Of a stretch of 50,224 nucleotides of DNA, positions 1 to 7,937 are shown one piece after another. The stretch's first letter is position 1, and the number at the start of each line of letters is the position of its first letter. Where the stretch lies: contig PEWV01000042.1 of the NCBI GenBank assembly GCA_002780005.1, positions 1 to 50,224 of the forward strand, given 5' to 3'. Source of the DNA: Candidatus Aquitaenariimonas noxiae. Its GTDB lineage: Bacteria; Omnitrophota; Gorgyraeia; Aquitaenariimonadales; Aquitaenariimonadaceae. The notes beneath the pieces are model-generated. The model saw only the letters and a list, made by a program, of their open reading frames with translations, had not been told where the DNA came from and searched no databases. The position numbers and the translations under genes are program-made.

Positions 1-1590
1 TTTTTCATTTGTTGTGGTATTGCGCTGGAAAAGAGTTCCCACAATAGGCAAATCTCCGAGTATCGGAACAGAGAACTTACCTTCTTTCTTTTCATCTTTT
101 AAGAGCCCACCTATTACCACAGTTTCTCCGGTTTTCATTAAAATTTGCGTATCTGCCTCGCGCATCAATACGATAGGATAAGCGATGCTTATCTCGCCGC
201 CGACACTGCCTGTTGAGCTAGTCGCTGTTACCGATTCCGTAGTTGAATACACGGCCGGATGAAGAACCATATTGATACTCTGCTCGCCGCTAATCTGAGG
301 AATGACATTAAGGACTATCCCTAAATTTTGATAGTAGTCCAGGGTCTGCGTTATTGACGTTGAGCTTGTGCTACTGCTTATCTCCGCTGAAAGTATGGGA
401 TAACTTGAACCTATAAGGATTTTTGCTTCTTGGCCGTCCAATGTCATAACGCGCGGCGCCGAAAGCGTATTGCTGTCAACATCTTCTTCCAGGGCATGCA
501 AGATAATCTCAAATTGGGTCCCTGTTAATTTTCTAAAAACAAGCGATGCCCCTGTGTCAAAAGGTAGTATGCCGCTCAAGCCTGTTGCTTTCGGGCTGAA
601 TATCGAGGGTTGAACCTGCGCGCCTAAATTATGGGCTCCCACAGAAGCAAGGGTAGTTCCTCCTTTTGACTTTTGAAAAGGAGTAAGCATATCTGCGATT
701 GTGGCGGCTGACGCGCCTTCAGACCCGGTGCCCCAATCAAAACCTAGATCCTTCAGCTTATTCCTATTTACCTCTACTATTTTTGTTTCAATCAAAACCT
801 GCCTTGGTCTGATATCGACTGTGACAATTATCTTTTTAATTCTTTCCATATAAGAGGATATATCGCTAACTACAAGGGTATTTGCCCTTGGCCTTAAAAC
901 CCTCTCTTCTTTCGCTATCCCCGCTTTAGTTTCCTTTCCGCCGCCTTCAGTCGCTCTTTCCTGAACGCCAAACCCTCCGACGCCGCCACTCGAACCTTTT
1001 CCTCCGCCTATTCCGAAAGGCCATCCTTTTTGCACAGTCTTTTGTAAAACAGTTATTTTGCCTCTCGAAGAAACCTGTTCTTTTAACAATTCTCTAACAT
1101 CAAAGGCATCTACATACGATAACCTATATACCTCAGTAACCAAAGGTTCTACCTCTGAAAGTTCCTTCTGCGCCAGTTTCTTTTGGGTAAGAACCTCCAT
1201 AGGATACACTGTTACAATATTGCCGTCCCGCTCATATCCATAGTCATAGGTTGTAAGTATTACATCAAGCGCCTTTTCCCACGGGACATCGGTAAGCCTT
1301 ATTGTAATAGGGCCTTCAACGCCTTTACCCGCAATTATATTTACCTGCCCCTTATAAGAGAGTATCCTCAAGACGTTTCGTATATCGGCGTCTTTAAAAT
1401 CAAGGGTAACATTCCCTGAATCCGATTCAACGATAGTACCGGTATCAGCCTCAGCCTGCGGCACGCCCTCTATTGAAGTCGCTTCAGCTTCAGTCCTATA
1501 AGTTGTTTCTGTTTCCCCATTTTGGGCGATAGCAAAAGAAACACATATAAATACCATACCGATTACAAACATCGCCGATATAAGCTTCAT
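1..1590 (-). CDS. pilQ: Type IV pilus secretin PilQ (3' end beyond window)
   Basis: Outer-membrane secretin that forms the channel for the type IV pilus. The reading frame is open from the ATG at 1590 to base 1, giving 530 residues; the C-terminus lies outside the window. Residues 1-22 are a signal peptide. Residues about 60-130 look like the STN/N0 domain (DVPWEKALDVIL motif), about 150-260 a secretin N1-type domain interrupted by a Gly-rich loop (190-220), and 262 onward the secretin domain, with the hallmark VPILGDLPIVGTLF at about 508-521. I see no AMIN domain before N0, unlike many PilQ proteins. The start overlaps the pilP stop as ATGA, and the gene is last in the pilMNOPQ order, which supports PilQ over a type II secretion GspD. 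Confidence 0.93.
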   Translation of the reverse strand, partial: MKLISAMFVIGMVFICVSFAIAQNGETETTYRTEAEATSIEGVPQAEADTGTIVESDSGNVTLDFKDADIRNVLRILSYKGQVNIIAGKGVEGPITIRLTDVPWEKALDVILTTYDYGYERDGNIVTVYPMEVLTQKKLAQKELSEVEPLVTEVYRLSYVDAFDVRELLKEQVSSRGKITVLQKTVQKGWPFGIGGGKGSSGGVGGFGVQERATEGGGKETKAGIAKEERVLRPRANTLVVSDISSYMERIKKIIVTVDIRPRQVLIETKIVEVNRNKLKDLGFDWGTGSEGASAATIADMLTPFQKSKGGTTLASVGAHNLGAQVQPSIFSPKATGLSGILPFDTGASLVFRKLTGTQFEIILHALEEDVDSNTLSAPRVMTLDGQEAKILIGSSYPILSAEISSSTSSTSITQTLDYYQNLGIVLNVIPQISGEQSINMVLHPAVYSTTESVTATSSTGSVGGEISIAYPIVLMREADTQILMKTGETVVIGGLLKDEKKEGKFSVPILGDLPIVGTLFQRNTTTNEK

Positions 1591-1973
1591 TTCTTTTCCT
1601 CCTCTTTTTGCAGGTTTAATTCATATTCGCTACTATATATGGTTAAAATGACTTTTTTAGCCGTAATTTTAAGTATTTTAATATTGCTTACCTCATCCCC
1701 CTCTTTCAAAATGGCACCGTTTAACATGACGGCTGAATTACCTTTTGCATCCCAAATTATTCCTTCTAATATAAGATCGTCTGCTGTCTCAACATTCTCC
1801 AGGCTTGCATAAGTTTTCACATCCGATATCAGGTGCGGGACAAAAGGATCTTTTTTACCTTTGCTATCGTAGGTAAACTTTTTAGTTTCCTGCGATGCAG
1901 CAATGCCGGAGAAAATAAAAGTCATGGCTATTAAAGCAACCGCTAAAAGAAAAGTGAGCTTGTGCGACATCAT
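1587..1973 (-). CDS. pilP: Type IV pilus lipoprotein-like protein PilP
   Basis: Small periplasmic pilus assembly protein (128 residues) expected to link the PilN-PilO inner-membrane complex to PilQ. Residues 1-27 form a hydrophobic signal sequence; no lipobox cysteine is visible, so it may not be a lipoprotein. The C-terminal part (DPFVPHLI, then the LEGIIWDAKGNSAVMLNG stretch) is the beta-rich domain typical of PilP. Two adjacent ATG codons occur (1973 and 1970). A GGAGG lies 1 nt before the first and 4 nt before the second, so the second ATG is the better-spaced start. The first ATG overlaps the pilO stop as ATGA. Identity rests on position as much as on sequence. Confidence 0.85.
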   Translation of the reverse strand: MMSHKLTFLLAVALIAMTFIFSGIAASQETKKFTYDSKGKKDPFVPHLISDVKTYASLENVETADDLILEGIIWDAKGNSAVMLNGAILKEGDEVSNIKILKITAKKVILTIYSSEYELNLQKEEEKK

Positions 1974-2623
1974 TCCTCCGTCATCAAAAATGCGCTGACT
2001 ATAAGGCTTACATTATGCTCCCGAGGCGTCATGGGGTCGGTCTTTATTTCTATATCGTTAACAACTAATAGCCTATTAGCATTTTCTAATTTCGAGATAA
2101 ATACCCCCAATTGATGATAGCCGCATTTAGCCTCAACGGATATCGGGATTTCATGGTAAGACGCCTTTGCCTTTTTAACCTTTGGCGCTTCTTTATTAGC
2201 GTCCCTTGCTGCGTCGGCCCTGATACGACTGACGACCTCTTTTTTAACTGTATCCTTTGATGTGTTAAGTTTTGTAGGTTTTATCCCGATTATCTTAACA
2301 TTGGATTCACGCGCCATTCCAGACAGTTCCTCAAGAAGAGACGGTATCTGCTCTTCACCTGATAGCATGTTTTCATAGTAGCGCATTTTATATTGCAGCT
2401 TTTCGAATTCCCTCTTTGTTTCTTCTTGTTTTTTGACAAGTGCTTCTACGGTTTCGATGTTCTTTTTAAGCTCCGTTAGCTTGGGATTTATGTTCTGCAG
2501 TCCGGCGATTGTCGGTTTAAATATGAGATTTAGATATAAAAAAAACATTATGAGAACCCCTAAAAGTATCAGGATTACCCATTGCGTATTTTTTTCTCTT
2601 AAAATATTTAAGTCTATTTTCAT
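1970..2623 (-). CDS. pilO: Type IV pilus inner-membrane protein PilO
   Basis: Bitopic inner-membrane protein (217 residues) of the PilMNOP alignment complex. It has a short cytoplasmic start, one membrane helix at about residues 14-34, a predicted coiled coil at about 38-100 (PKLTELKKNIETVEALVKKQ), and a C-terminal ferredoxin-like region that includes YHEIPISVEAKCGYHQLGVF, typical of PilO. A Lys/Ala-rich stretch at about 120-150 (KKAKAS) interrupts the periplasmic part. It overlaps both neighbours by 4 bp, pointing to translational coupling and fixed stoichiometry with PilN and PilP. Confidence 0.9.
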   Translation of the reverse strand: MKIDLNILREKNTQWVILILLGVLIMFFLYLNLIFKPTIAGLQNINPKLTELKKNIETVEALVKKQEETKREFEKLQYKMRYYENMLSGEEQIPSLLEELSGMARESNVKIIGIKPTKLNTSKDTVKKEVVSRIRADAARDANKEAPKVKKAKASYHEIPISVEAKCGYHQLGVFISKLENANRLLVVNDIEIKTDPMTPREHNVSLIVSAFLMTEE

Positions 2624-3207
2624 TCTGCGCTCTTGAAATAACAGCTTATTGAAAAATTCATTACCTCTTTATTTTTCACTTCTGTCTTCTGTATGGTGCC
2701 GAGTGCGATCTCGCTAAAATCCTTAAAGAAACTCTTGTTTTCTTTCAGATTTTTCATAAATTTTCCTATCAACGCCGCTTCGTCCATGCCCGAGGAAGAA
2801 ACGCTTCCCTTAAGCGATAGTATCTTCCTGCCGCCTACTTCATCAATAGATAAACTATTAAGCCAAACCCCGGGAGTCATCAAATCGCTTAAATCGTTCA
2901 ATTTTTTTGTCCACGAAAGCCTTTTAGCTACCAAAGAATCTATGTTTTTCACTTTTCTCGTTAAGCTTTCGAGCTGCTCGTTCATGGCCAGAAGTTCTTT
3001 ACTTTTCGGCTCAAACACAGTCCATTTCGCTTCAAGCCTCTTTAGCGTATACCCTTTCTTTATCATAAGCGTTACGGATAAAACAAGCTGAACAAATACT
3101 ATAAACGCCACCACGCCTATGATGATAGGGGTAAATTTTATATTTGGCAGCTCTAATTTGATTTTCTTCTTCTTTAGCTCTTTCGGCAAAAGATTTATTT
3201 CTATCAT
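2620..3207 (-). CDS. pilN: Type IV pilus inner-membrane protein PilN
   Basis: PilN (195 residues) pairs with PilO and carries the N-terminal peptide that docks on PilM. The start MIEINLLPKE is the classic PilM-binding INLLP motif. One membrane helix follows at about 27-50, then a coiled coil (about 60-95) and a periplasmic ferredoxin-like domain (WTKKLNDLSDLMTPGVWLNSL). It starts 4 bp after the pilM stop and overlaps pilO by 4 bp. Length and topology are ordinary for the family. Confidence 0.93.
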   Translation of the reverse strand: MIEINLLPKELKKKKIKLELPNIKFTPIIIGVVAFIVFVQLVLSVTLMIKKGYTLKRLEAKWTVFEPKSKELLAMNEQLESLTRKVKNIDSLVAKRLSWTKKLNDLSDLMTPGVWLNSLSIDEVGGRKILSLKGSVSSSGMDEAALIGKFMKNLKENKSFFKDFSEIALGTIQKTEVKNKEVMNFSISCYFKSAE

Positions 3208-3211
3208 AATC

Positions 3212-4225
3212 CTACTTCCTCAGCGTTAAACCGCTGCAAACCGCAAATAAAGATCTAATTTTGTCCAATTTTCCCTGAGGGATTTTAGGGTTTACCGTAA
3301 AGGAGCTTAGCGGATCCCATTGCTTAAATTCCATACCCGTTGATTCTTTCAAAAACGGAATAAGCCCTTCTATTTTAATGCTCCCCCCGCTCACGTAAAC
3401 TTCATCGACACCTTTGCCGTACTGGTTTTCATAATAATTAAACGATAACCTGACTTCATCTATTAATTTTTGAAAAATTCCCATTAATATTCCTAAAATT
3501 TCACTGGCCCTCTCACCCGGATTCTCTTTGAGACGCTCGGCTTCCTCAGTGTCTATATCAAGTTTTTCCTTCAGGACTTGCGTGAGATCGGCATCCCCTA
3601 GATTTATGTCTCTCACCATCCACGGAACATCGCCGGAGGCAATAATCATACTTGTCAAATGGGCACCCATATTTAAAAGCGCCACTGTCTTTGAGCCGCG
3701 CTCTTCCCTGTTCACGTTGTTTATGAAAGAATTAAAGATCGCGAAAGAATCTACATCTATTATATTCGGTGCAAGACCTGCTTCTTCGATCAATTTTATA
3801 CGTTTTTCAACAAAATCCTTCTTCGCCCCGACTAAGATAATTTTCATCTTCTTACTCGCCTGGTCTTTTTCCAATACGGCGTAATCCAGTATTATTTCGT
3901 TCATATCAAAAGGCATGTACTTTTCTGCCTCGTAAGATACCGCCTGGGAAAGTTCGGATGGCTGCATAATCGGAAGCTCTACAAATCTGACTACAACAGC
4001 TGAGCCGGATATAGATATATTAACTTCTTTTGCCGTTATGCCCGTGTTTTCTATAAGAGTTTTTAGACTTGAGGGAAGGGTTTCTTCGAGCGGACCGGCC
4101 GGTAATTCCTGTACGCCTATATTTTCTATAGTCCTGACCTCTTTATCGCTTGAGACCTCCATTATCTTAAGCGAAGAAGAGCCAATATCCAGGCCTATAT
4201 GTTTCTTGTTCTTTTTACCTGCCAT
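3212..4225 (-). CDS. pilM: Type IV pilus actin-like ATPase PilM
   Basis: Cytoplasmic actin-fold ATPase (337 residues) that binds the PilN tail and connects the motor to the envelope complex. The phosphate-1 motif HIGLDIGSSSLKIMEV is at the N-terminus; YVSGGSIKIEGLIPFL near the C-terminus is the adenosine-binding motif, and EKYMPFDMNEIILDY is a conserved PilM segment. First gene of pilMNOPQ; the promoter at 4318-4346 leaves an untranslated leader of about 86 nt. I see no strong Shine-Dalgarno sequence directly before the ATG. Confidence 0.95.
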   Translation of the reverse strand: MAGKKNKKHIGLDIGSSSLKIMEVSSDKEVRTIENIGVQELPAGPLEETLPSSLKTLIENTGITAKEVNISISGSAVVVRFVELPIMQPSELSQAVSYEAEKYMPFDMNEIILDYAVLEKDQASKKMKIILVGAKKDFVEKRIKLIEEAGLAPNIIDVDSFAIFNSFINNVNREERGSKTVALLNMGAHLTSMIIASGDVPWMVRDINLGDADLTQVLKEKLDIDTEEAERLKENPGERASEILGILMGIFQKLIDEVRLSFNYYENQYGKGVDEVYVSGGSIKIEGLIPFLKESTGMEFKQWDPLSSFTVNPKIPQGKLDKIRSLFAVCSGLTLRK

Positions 4226-4317
4226 TATGTTAAGAATATCCGATACTTATATCTTTTAATGTATTTTTATATTTGGTATATATAATATATATAAAAAGTT
4301 AGTTCTTAATATAATCA

Positions 4318-4346
4318 AATATACTCGATTTATAAGCTTCTGTCAA
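4318..4346 (-). promoter_or_regulatory. Sigma-70-type promoter of pilMNOPQ
   Basis: On the minus strand TTGACA (4341-4346), a 17-bp spacer, then TATATT (4318-4323). The predicted start of transcription is near 4311. It lies between the pilA terminator and pilM, so the pilM operon is probably transcribed separately from pilA. Confidence 0.82.
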
Positions 4347-4399
4347 GGGTTCTTTATTTTTTTATCTTGGGTAGGGTAAAAGATTAGCTTATGTAGGCA

Positions 4400-4434
4400 T
4401 AAAAAAAGGGTGATTCGCGAGAATCACCCTTTTT
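4400..4434 (-). terminator. Rho-independent terminator of pilA
   Basis: A perfect 10-bp stem (4407-4416 with 4421-4430), extended by A-U pairs, encloses a GCGA loop. It is followed on the minus strand by a run of seven U (4400-4406). It sits 24 bp after the pilA stop codon, insulating the abundant pilin message from pilM. Confidence 0.92.
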
Positions 4435-4457
4435 GCTTCACACACTCCCATTATGCC

Positions 4458-4826
4458 TTACGGCAATACGTGAGTTGCACCTTGCTGTTGGCATATTGGA
4501 TCTACGCCAACGTTATTGATTGTATAACTATCCGCAAAGGTTGTGCCGCCATCAGGACATACAAGAGCTGCTGCATTGCCTCTAATATATGGATCTATAT
4601 TAGCTTCAACGACTGCGTCGTTCAAGTTGGCGTTATTGTCAACCGCCCATTGCTCCTTGGCAGAATCGATCAGCCTTAAATTATTAATACAAAGGCCTCT
4701 ACGAGCCTGCGCTCTGGCCTGCACAAAATTCGGAATAGCTATAGCCGCTAATAAACCAATAATTGCAACAACTATCATTATTTCTACAAGTGTGAAGCCA
4801 CCCTTTTTTGATTTTAGCCACATCAT
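4458..4826 (-). CDS. pilA: Type IV major pilin-like prepilin
   Basis: Short type IV pilin (122 residues). The class III leader ends KKGG, with predicted PilD cleavage after residue 10, giving mature Phe1 (F11) and the conserved Glu5 (E15), followed by the hydrophobic helix [20 protein letters not shown]. The globular head is small, about 75 residues with three cysteines, closer in size to GspG-like or minimal pilins than to a Pseudomonas pilin. Two adjacent ATG codons (4826, 4823) are possible; a purine-rich GGGAGGGAAGGAGG lies 10-25 nt upstream. Flanked by its own strong promoter and terminator, as expected for a highly made pilus subunit, so I call it the major pilin. A pseudopilin role cannot be excluded. 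Confidence 0.85.
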   Translation of the reverse strand: MMWLKSKKGGFTLVEIMIVVAIIGLLAAIAIPNFVQARAQARRGLCINNLRLIDSAKEQWAVDNNANLNDAVVEANIDPYIRGNAAALVCPDGGTTFADSYTINNVGVDPICQQQGATHVLP

Positions 4827-4925
4827 CTATCTATCGCCTCCTTCCCTCCCAGTTTGGGTCCTTTTTACTTAAGAGAATTTAGCGCCAATTTTATATATAT
4901 TTACAGCGCCTTTTCCCCAGTATTA

Positions 4926-4954
4926 AGTATAGCACATACACCAAGAATTGTCAA
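4926..4954 (-). promoter_or_regulatory. Consensus sigma-70 promoter of pilA
   Basis: Minus strand TTGACA (4949-4954), 17-bp spacer, TATACT (4926-4931): a near-perfect promoter. The predicted leader is about 90 nt. Located between the pilC stop and the pilA start. Confidence 0.9.
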
Positions 4955-4986
4955 GGCGTATAACTGCCTTTTTAGAATGTTCACCT

Positions 4987-6210
4987 TTACATGTTAACTA
5001 GGGTAGACACTTTAAATATAGGCATAAACATGCATATAACTATGGTTCCTATAACTATGCCTAGGAAGCAAATAATCAAAGGTTCTATCATGCTAGTTAA
5101 TCCGGTTACAGCCGCATCGACCTGCTCATCATAAAAATCGGAGATCTTAGTCAACATCTTCTCCAATTCTCCTGTCTCCTCTCCTACTGATATCATCCTA
5201 ACTACCATTGGAGGAAATACTTTGCTACGAGCCAATGGCCCTGCTATTTTTTCGCCTTCCCTTATGTTTTTATGGACATCCTCGACGGCCCTTTCGACCA
5301 CCTTATTGCCTGATGTTTTTCCTACGATCTCTAAAGCGCTCAATATCGGCACGCCGCTTTTTGTAAGTGTCGAAAGGGTCCTTGTAAACTTGCTTATGGC
5401 TACCTTTGTCATCAATGGGCCGAATACGGGCAGACGTAGCATGATGCCGTCGAACATAAGCCTTCCCTTTTCCGTTCTCACATACATAACTAAAAGAAAA
5501 CCGCATAAGCTCATGGTAAACGCCAACAATAAAAAGTAGTGCCTGAAAATATTACTAACGCCAATAAGGACCCTTGTCGGGTATGGGAGCTGGGCGCCGA
5601 ATCCTTTGAATATTTCTTCAAAAACAGGAATAACCTTTAATAACAATACCGCAGTTATGACAACGGCCATAATTGTTATTATTGCCGGGTATATCAACGC
5701 GGATTTAACCTTTCTTATCAGAGCGCTTGTTTTTTCCAGATAACTCGCTACTCTTTCAAGAATTTCGTCAAGCATACCGCTGGATTCTCCGGCCTTTACC
5801 ATGTTGACAAAAAGAGACGAGAATATATTAGGGTGCTTGGCAAGACTTTCCGACAAGCTCGATCCAGTCTGGATATTATCGCGTATGCTAAGGAGGATTT
5901 TTTTAAAAGCGTTTTTCTCTGATTGCTCCCCAAGTATATCAAAAGCGCTTACCAGGGGAATGCCTGCGTCCACCATAGTAGCAAGCTGCCTGGAAAAAAT
6001 TACAATATCATCCAATTTTACTCTTTTTCTGGCTCCGCTAAAAAACGCCAATGCCGAGAATATGCTCTGCGCGCTGGCTTCTTCTATACTAAGAATTATG
6101 AGATTTTTTTTTCTTAAATAATCTATGGCGCTTTTTTTATCAGCGCTTTCTACCGTACTATTAATGTTCGTTCCGTCCTGGTCTTTTGCGACATATCTAA
6201 AACTAGGCAT
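4987..6210 (-). CDS. pilC: Type IV pilus inner-membrane platform protein PilC
   Basis: Polytopic inner-membrane platform (407 residues) that transmits motor movement to pilin. It starts with MPSFRYVAKDQDGT, typical of the family, and has two T2SF repeats, the first with FSRQLATMVDAGIPLVSAF (about 70-90) and the second with FTRTLSTLTKSGVPILSAL (about 275-295). Membrane helices lie at about 170-192, 222-242 and 375-398. PGESSGMLDE-like and VGEETGELEKML motifs follow each repeat. Starts 3 bp after the pilB1 stop and ends the motor operon. Confidence 0.95.
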   Translation of the reverse strand: MPSFRYVAKDQDGTNINSTVESADKKSAIDYLRKKNLIILSIEEASAQSIFSALAFFSGARKRVKLDDIVIFSRQLATMVDAGIPLVSAFDILGEQSEKNAFKKILLSIRDNIQTGSSLSESLAKHPNIFSSLFVNMVKAGESSGMLDEILERVASYLEKTSALIRKVKSALIYPAIITIMAVVITAVLLLKVIPVFEEIFKGFGAQLPYPTRVLIGVSNIFRHYFLLLAFTMSLCGFLLVMYVRTEKGRLMFDGIMLRLPVFGPLMTKVAISKFTRTLSTLTKSGVPILSALEIVGKTSGNKVVERAVEDVHKNIREGEKIAGPLARSKVFPPMVVRMISVGEETGELEKMLTKISDFYDEQVDAAVTGLTSMIEPLIICFLGIVIGTIVICMFMPIFKVSTLVNM

Positions 6211-6213
6211 AGG

Positions 6214-7926
6214 TTACTCCTCCGACGTTATTCTTAATACTTCTTCTAAAGTCGTTACGCCATTTATAAATTGAGTGATGCCGTTATCTCTTAAGAGTTT
6301 CATTCCCTGTTTTTCTGTAGCGAATTTTTTTATCTTATCGCTTGAGGCGCGGCTCGTTATCATTTCCCGGATCTCATCGGTAATTGCAACCGCCTCCAAT
6401 ATGGCGATCCTGCCCAGATAACCTGTCTTGTTGCATTTGGCGCAGCCTTTTCCGTGGTAGAAAGGTTTTTTCTCGCCCCTTGGTATAACAATGCCGACCC
6501 TTTCAAGGACCGATTTGGGTATGTCATATTCTTCCTTGCAATGGGGGCATATTTTTCTGCATAATCTCTGTGCACCTACCATTATAACGCTTGAGGCGAC
6601 AAGAAAAGGTTCCACACCCATATCTATCAGCCTCGTAACAGCCCCTGTAGCATCATTGGTATGCAGCGTACTAAAGACAAGCTCTCCTGTCAGCGCTGCC
6701 TTTACGGCAATATCCGCTGTTTCGCTGTCTCTTATTTCGCCTATCATTATTACGTCAGGGCTCTGCCTCAATATAGATTTAAGCCCATTGGCGAATGTTA
6801 AGCCTATTTCAGGCAAAACATGCACTTGGGTAATGCCATCCACCTGATATTCTACGGGATCTTCAATGGTAATTATATTTCGCTCTGGCGTATTAAGCCT
6901 GCTAACAATAGAATACAAGGTCGTGGATTTGCCGCTGCCTGTAGGGCCCGTAATTAATATCATTCCGAACGGTTTCTTAATAGCTTCCTGAAAAACCCTT
7001 AGCGGCTCAGGCAGAAAACCCAATTGGTCCAGGCCTATGCTTAAATTTGCTTTATCAAGGGCCCTTAATACTATTTTCCCGCCGTAGGTAATAGGCAGGA
7101 CTGAAACTCGAAAATCTATTTCTTTTTTTTCCATACGTATCTTAAAACGCCCGTCTTGCGGCAGGCGCGATTCCGTAATATCCAGTTTAGACATTATCTT
7201 AAGCCTTGCAATAACCGCGTTTTGATTCTTTTTTGGTATCTTAAATACATCATGCAATACGCCGTCTACCCTATAGCGGATACGTAGATCTTTTTCCTCT
7301 GGTTCAATATGGATATCGCTGGCCCGCCTTTTGATAGCCTCGCCTATAATGAGGTCGACTAGTTTCACGATAGGCGCCTGTCCGCTTTCCTGGGCCATCT
7401 CATCGATGTCGATCTTCTCCGCCTCTATTTCGACTAAAGTAACCTCGTCACCGGTTGCCCTCTCTGCCAGCTCCGATATATTGGAAGCCTCGGATCCGTA
7501 ACTTGCATTTATCGCCTCTTTTATATCGTTCTCTGTAGCGATCACGGGATCGATCTCAAGACCTGTTAAGACCCTTATGTCGTCCGCGGCAAGTATGTTG
7601 AGTGGGTCTGACATGGCGACACTTAACCTGTTGCCGAATTTAGAGATGGCTATCAAATTATAGGATTTTGCGATGCGCTCCGGTATAAGTTTCACAAGCT
7701 CTTTATCGATATTATATCGGGAAAGGGTAATAAGCGGCACGTCTAACTCTTGCCCCCAGACTACCATCAGATCTTTTTCTTTCACGAGACCGCTCTCTAT
7801 CAGTATCTTGCTTAAACTCCCGCTCTTTTCCTTCTGTTTATCTACGGCCTTCTGAAGGTCTTCTTTAGTTATTAATTTATTATTTATCAATACTTCTATC
7901 AGGCGGTCCTTTAAAGATTTAATCAT
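6214..7926 (-). CDS. pilB: Type IV pilus extension ATPase PilB, copy 1
   Basis: Hexameric AAA-like ATPase that powers pilus extension (570 residues). The N-terminal MshEN/T2SSE_N region spans about 1-150. The motor core shows the Asp box ASDIHIEP (202-209), Walker A GPTGSGKS (327-334), Walker B DVIMIGEIRD (391-400), the His box with HTND (422-425), and a zinc tetracysteine (C456/C460/C463, C495, C498). All catalytic motifs are canonical, so this is the best candidate for the main extension motor. It lies 11 bp after the second pilB and 3 bp before pilC. Confidence 0.94.
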   Translation of the reverse strand: MIKSLKDRLIEVLINNKLITKEDLQKAVDKQKEKSGSLSKILIESGLVKEKDLMVVWGQELDVPLITLSRYNIDKELVKLIPERIAKSYNLIAISKFGNRLSVAMSDPLNILAADDIRVLTGLEIDPVIATENDIKEAINASYGSEASNISELAERATGDEVTLVEIEAEKIDIDEMAQESGQAPIVKLVDLIIGEAIKRRASDIHIEPEEKDLRIRYRVDGVLHDVFKIPKKNQNAVIARLKIMSKLDITESRLPQDGRFKIRMEKKEIDFRVSVLPITYGGKIVLRALDKANLSIGLDQLGFLPEPLRVFQEAIKKPFGMILITGPTGSGKSTTLYSIVSRLNTPERNIITIEDPVEYQVDGITQVHVLPEIGLTFANGLKSILRQSPDVIMIGEIRDSETADIAVKAALTGELVFSTLHTNDATGAVTRLIDMGVEPFLVASSVIMVGAQRLCRKICPHCKEEYDIPKSVLERVGIVIPRGEKKPFYHGKGCAKCNKTGYLGRIAILEAVAITDEIREMITSRASSDKIKKFATEKQGMKLLRDNGITQFINGVTTLEEVLRITSEE

Positions 7927-7937
7927 GGATAACCTTC

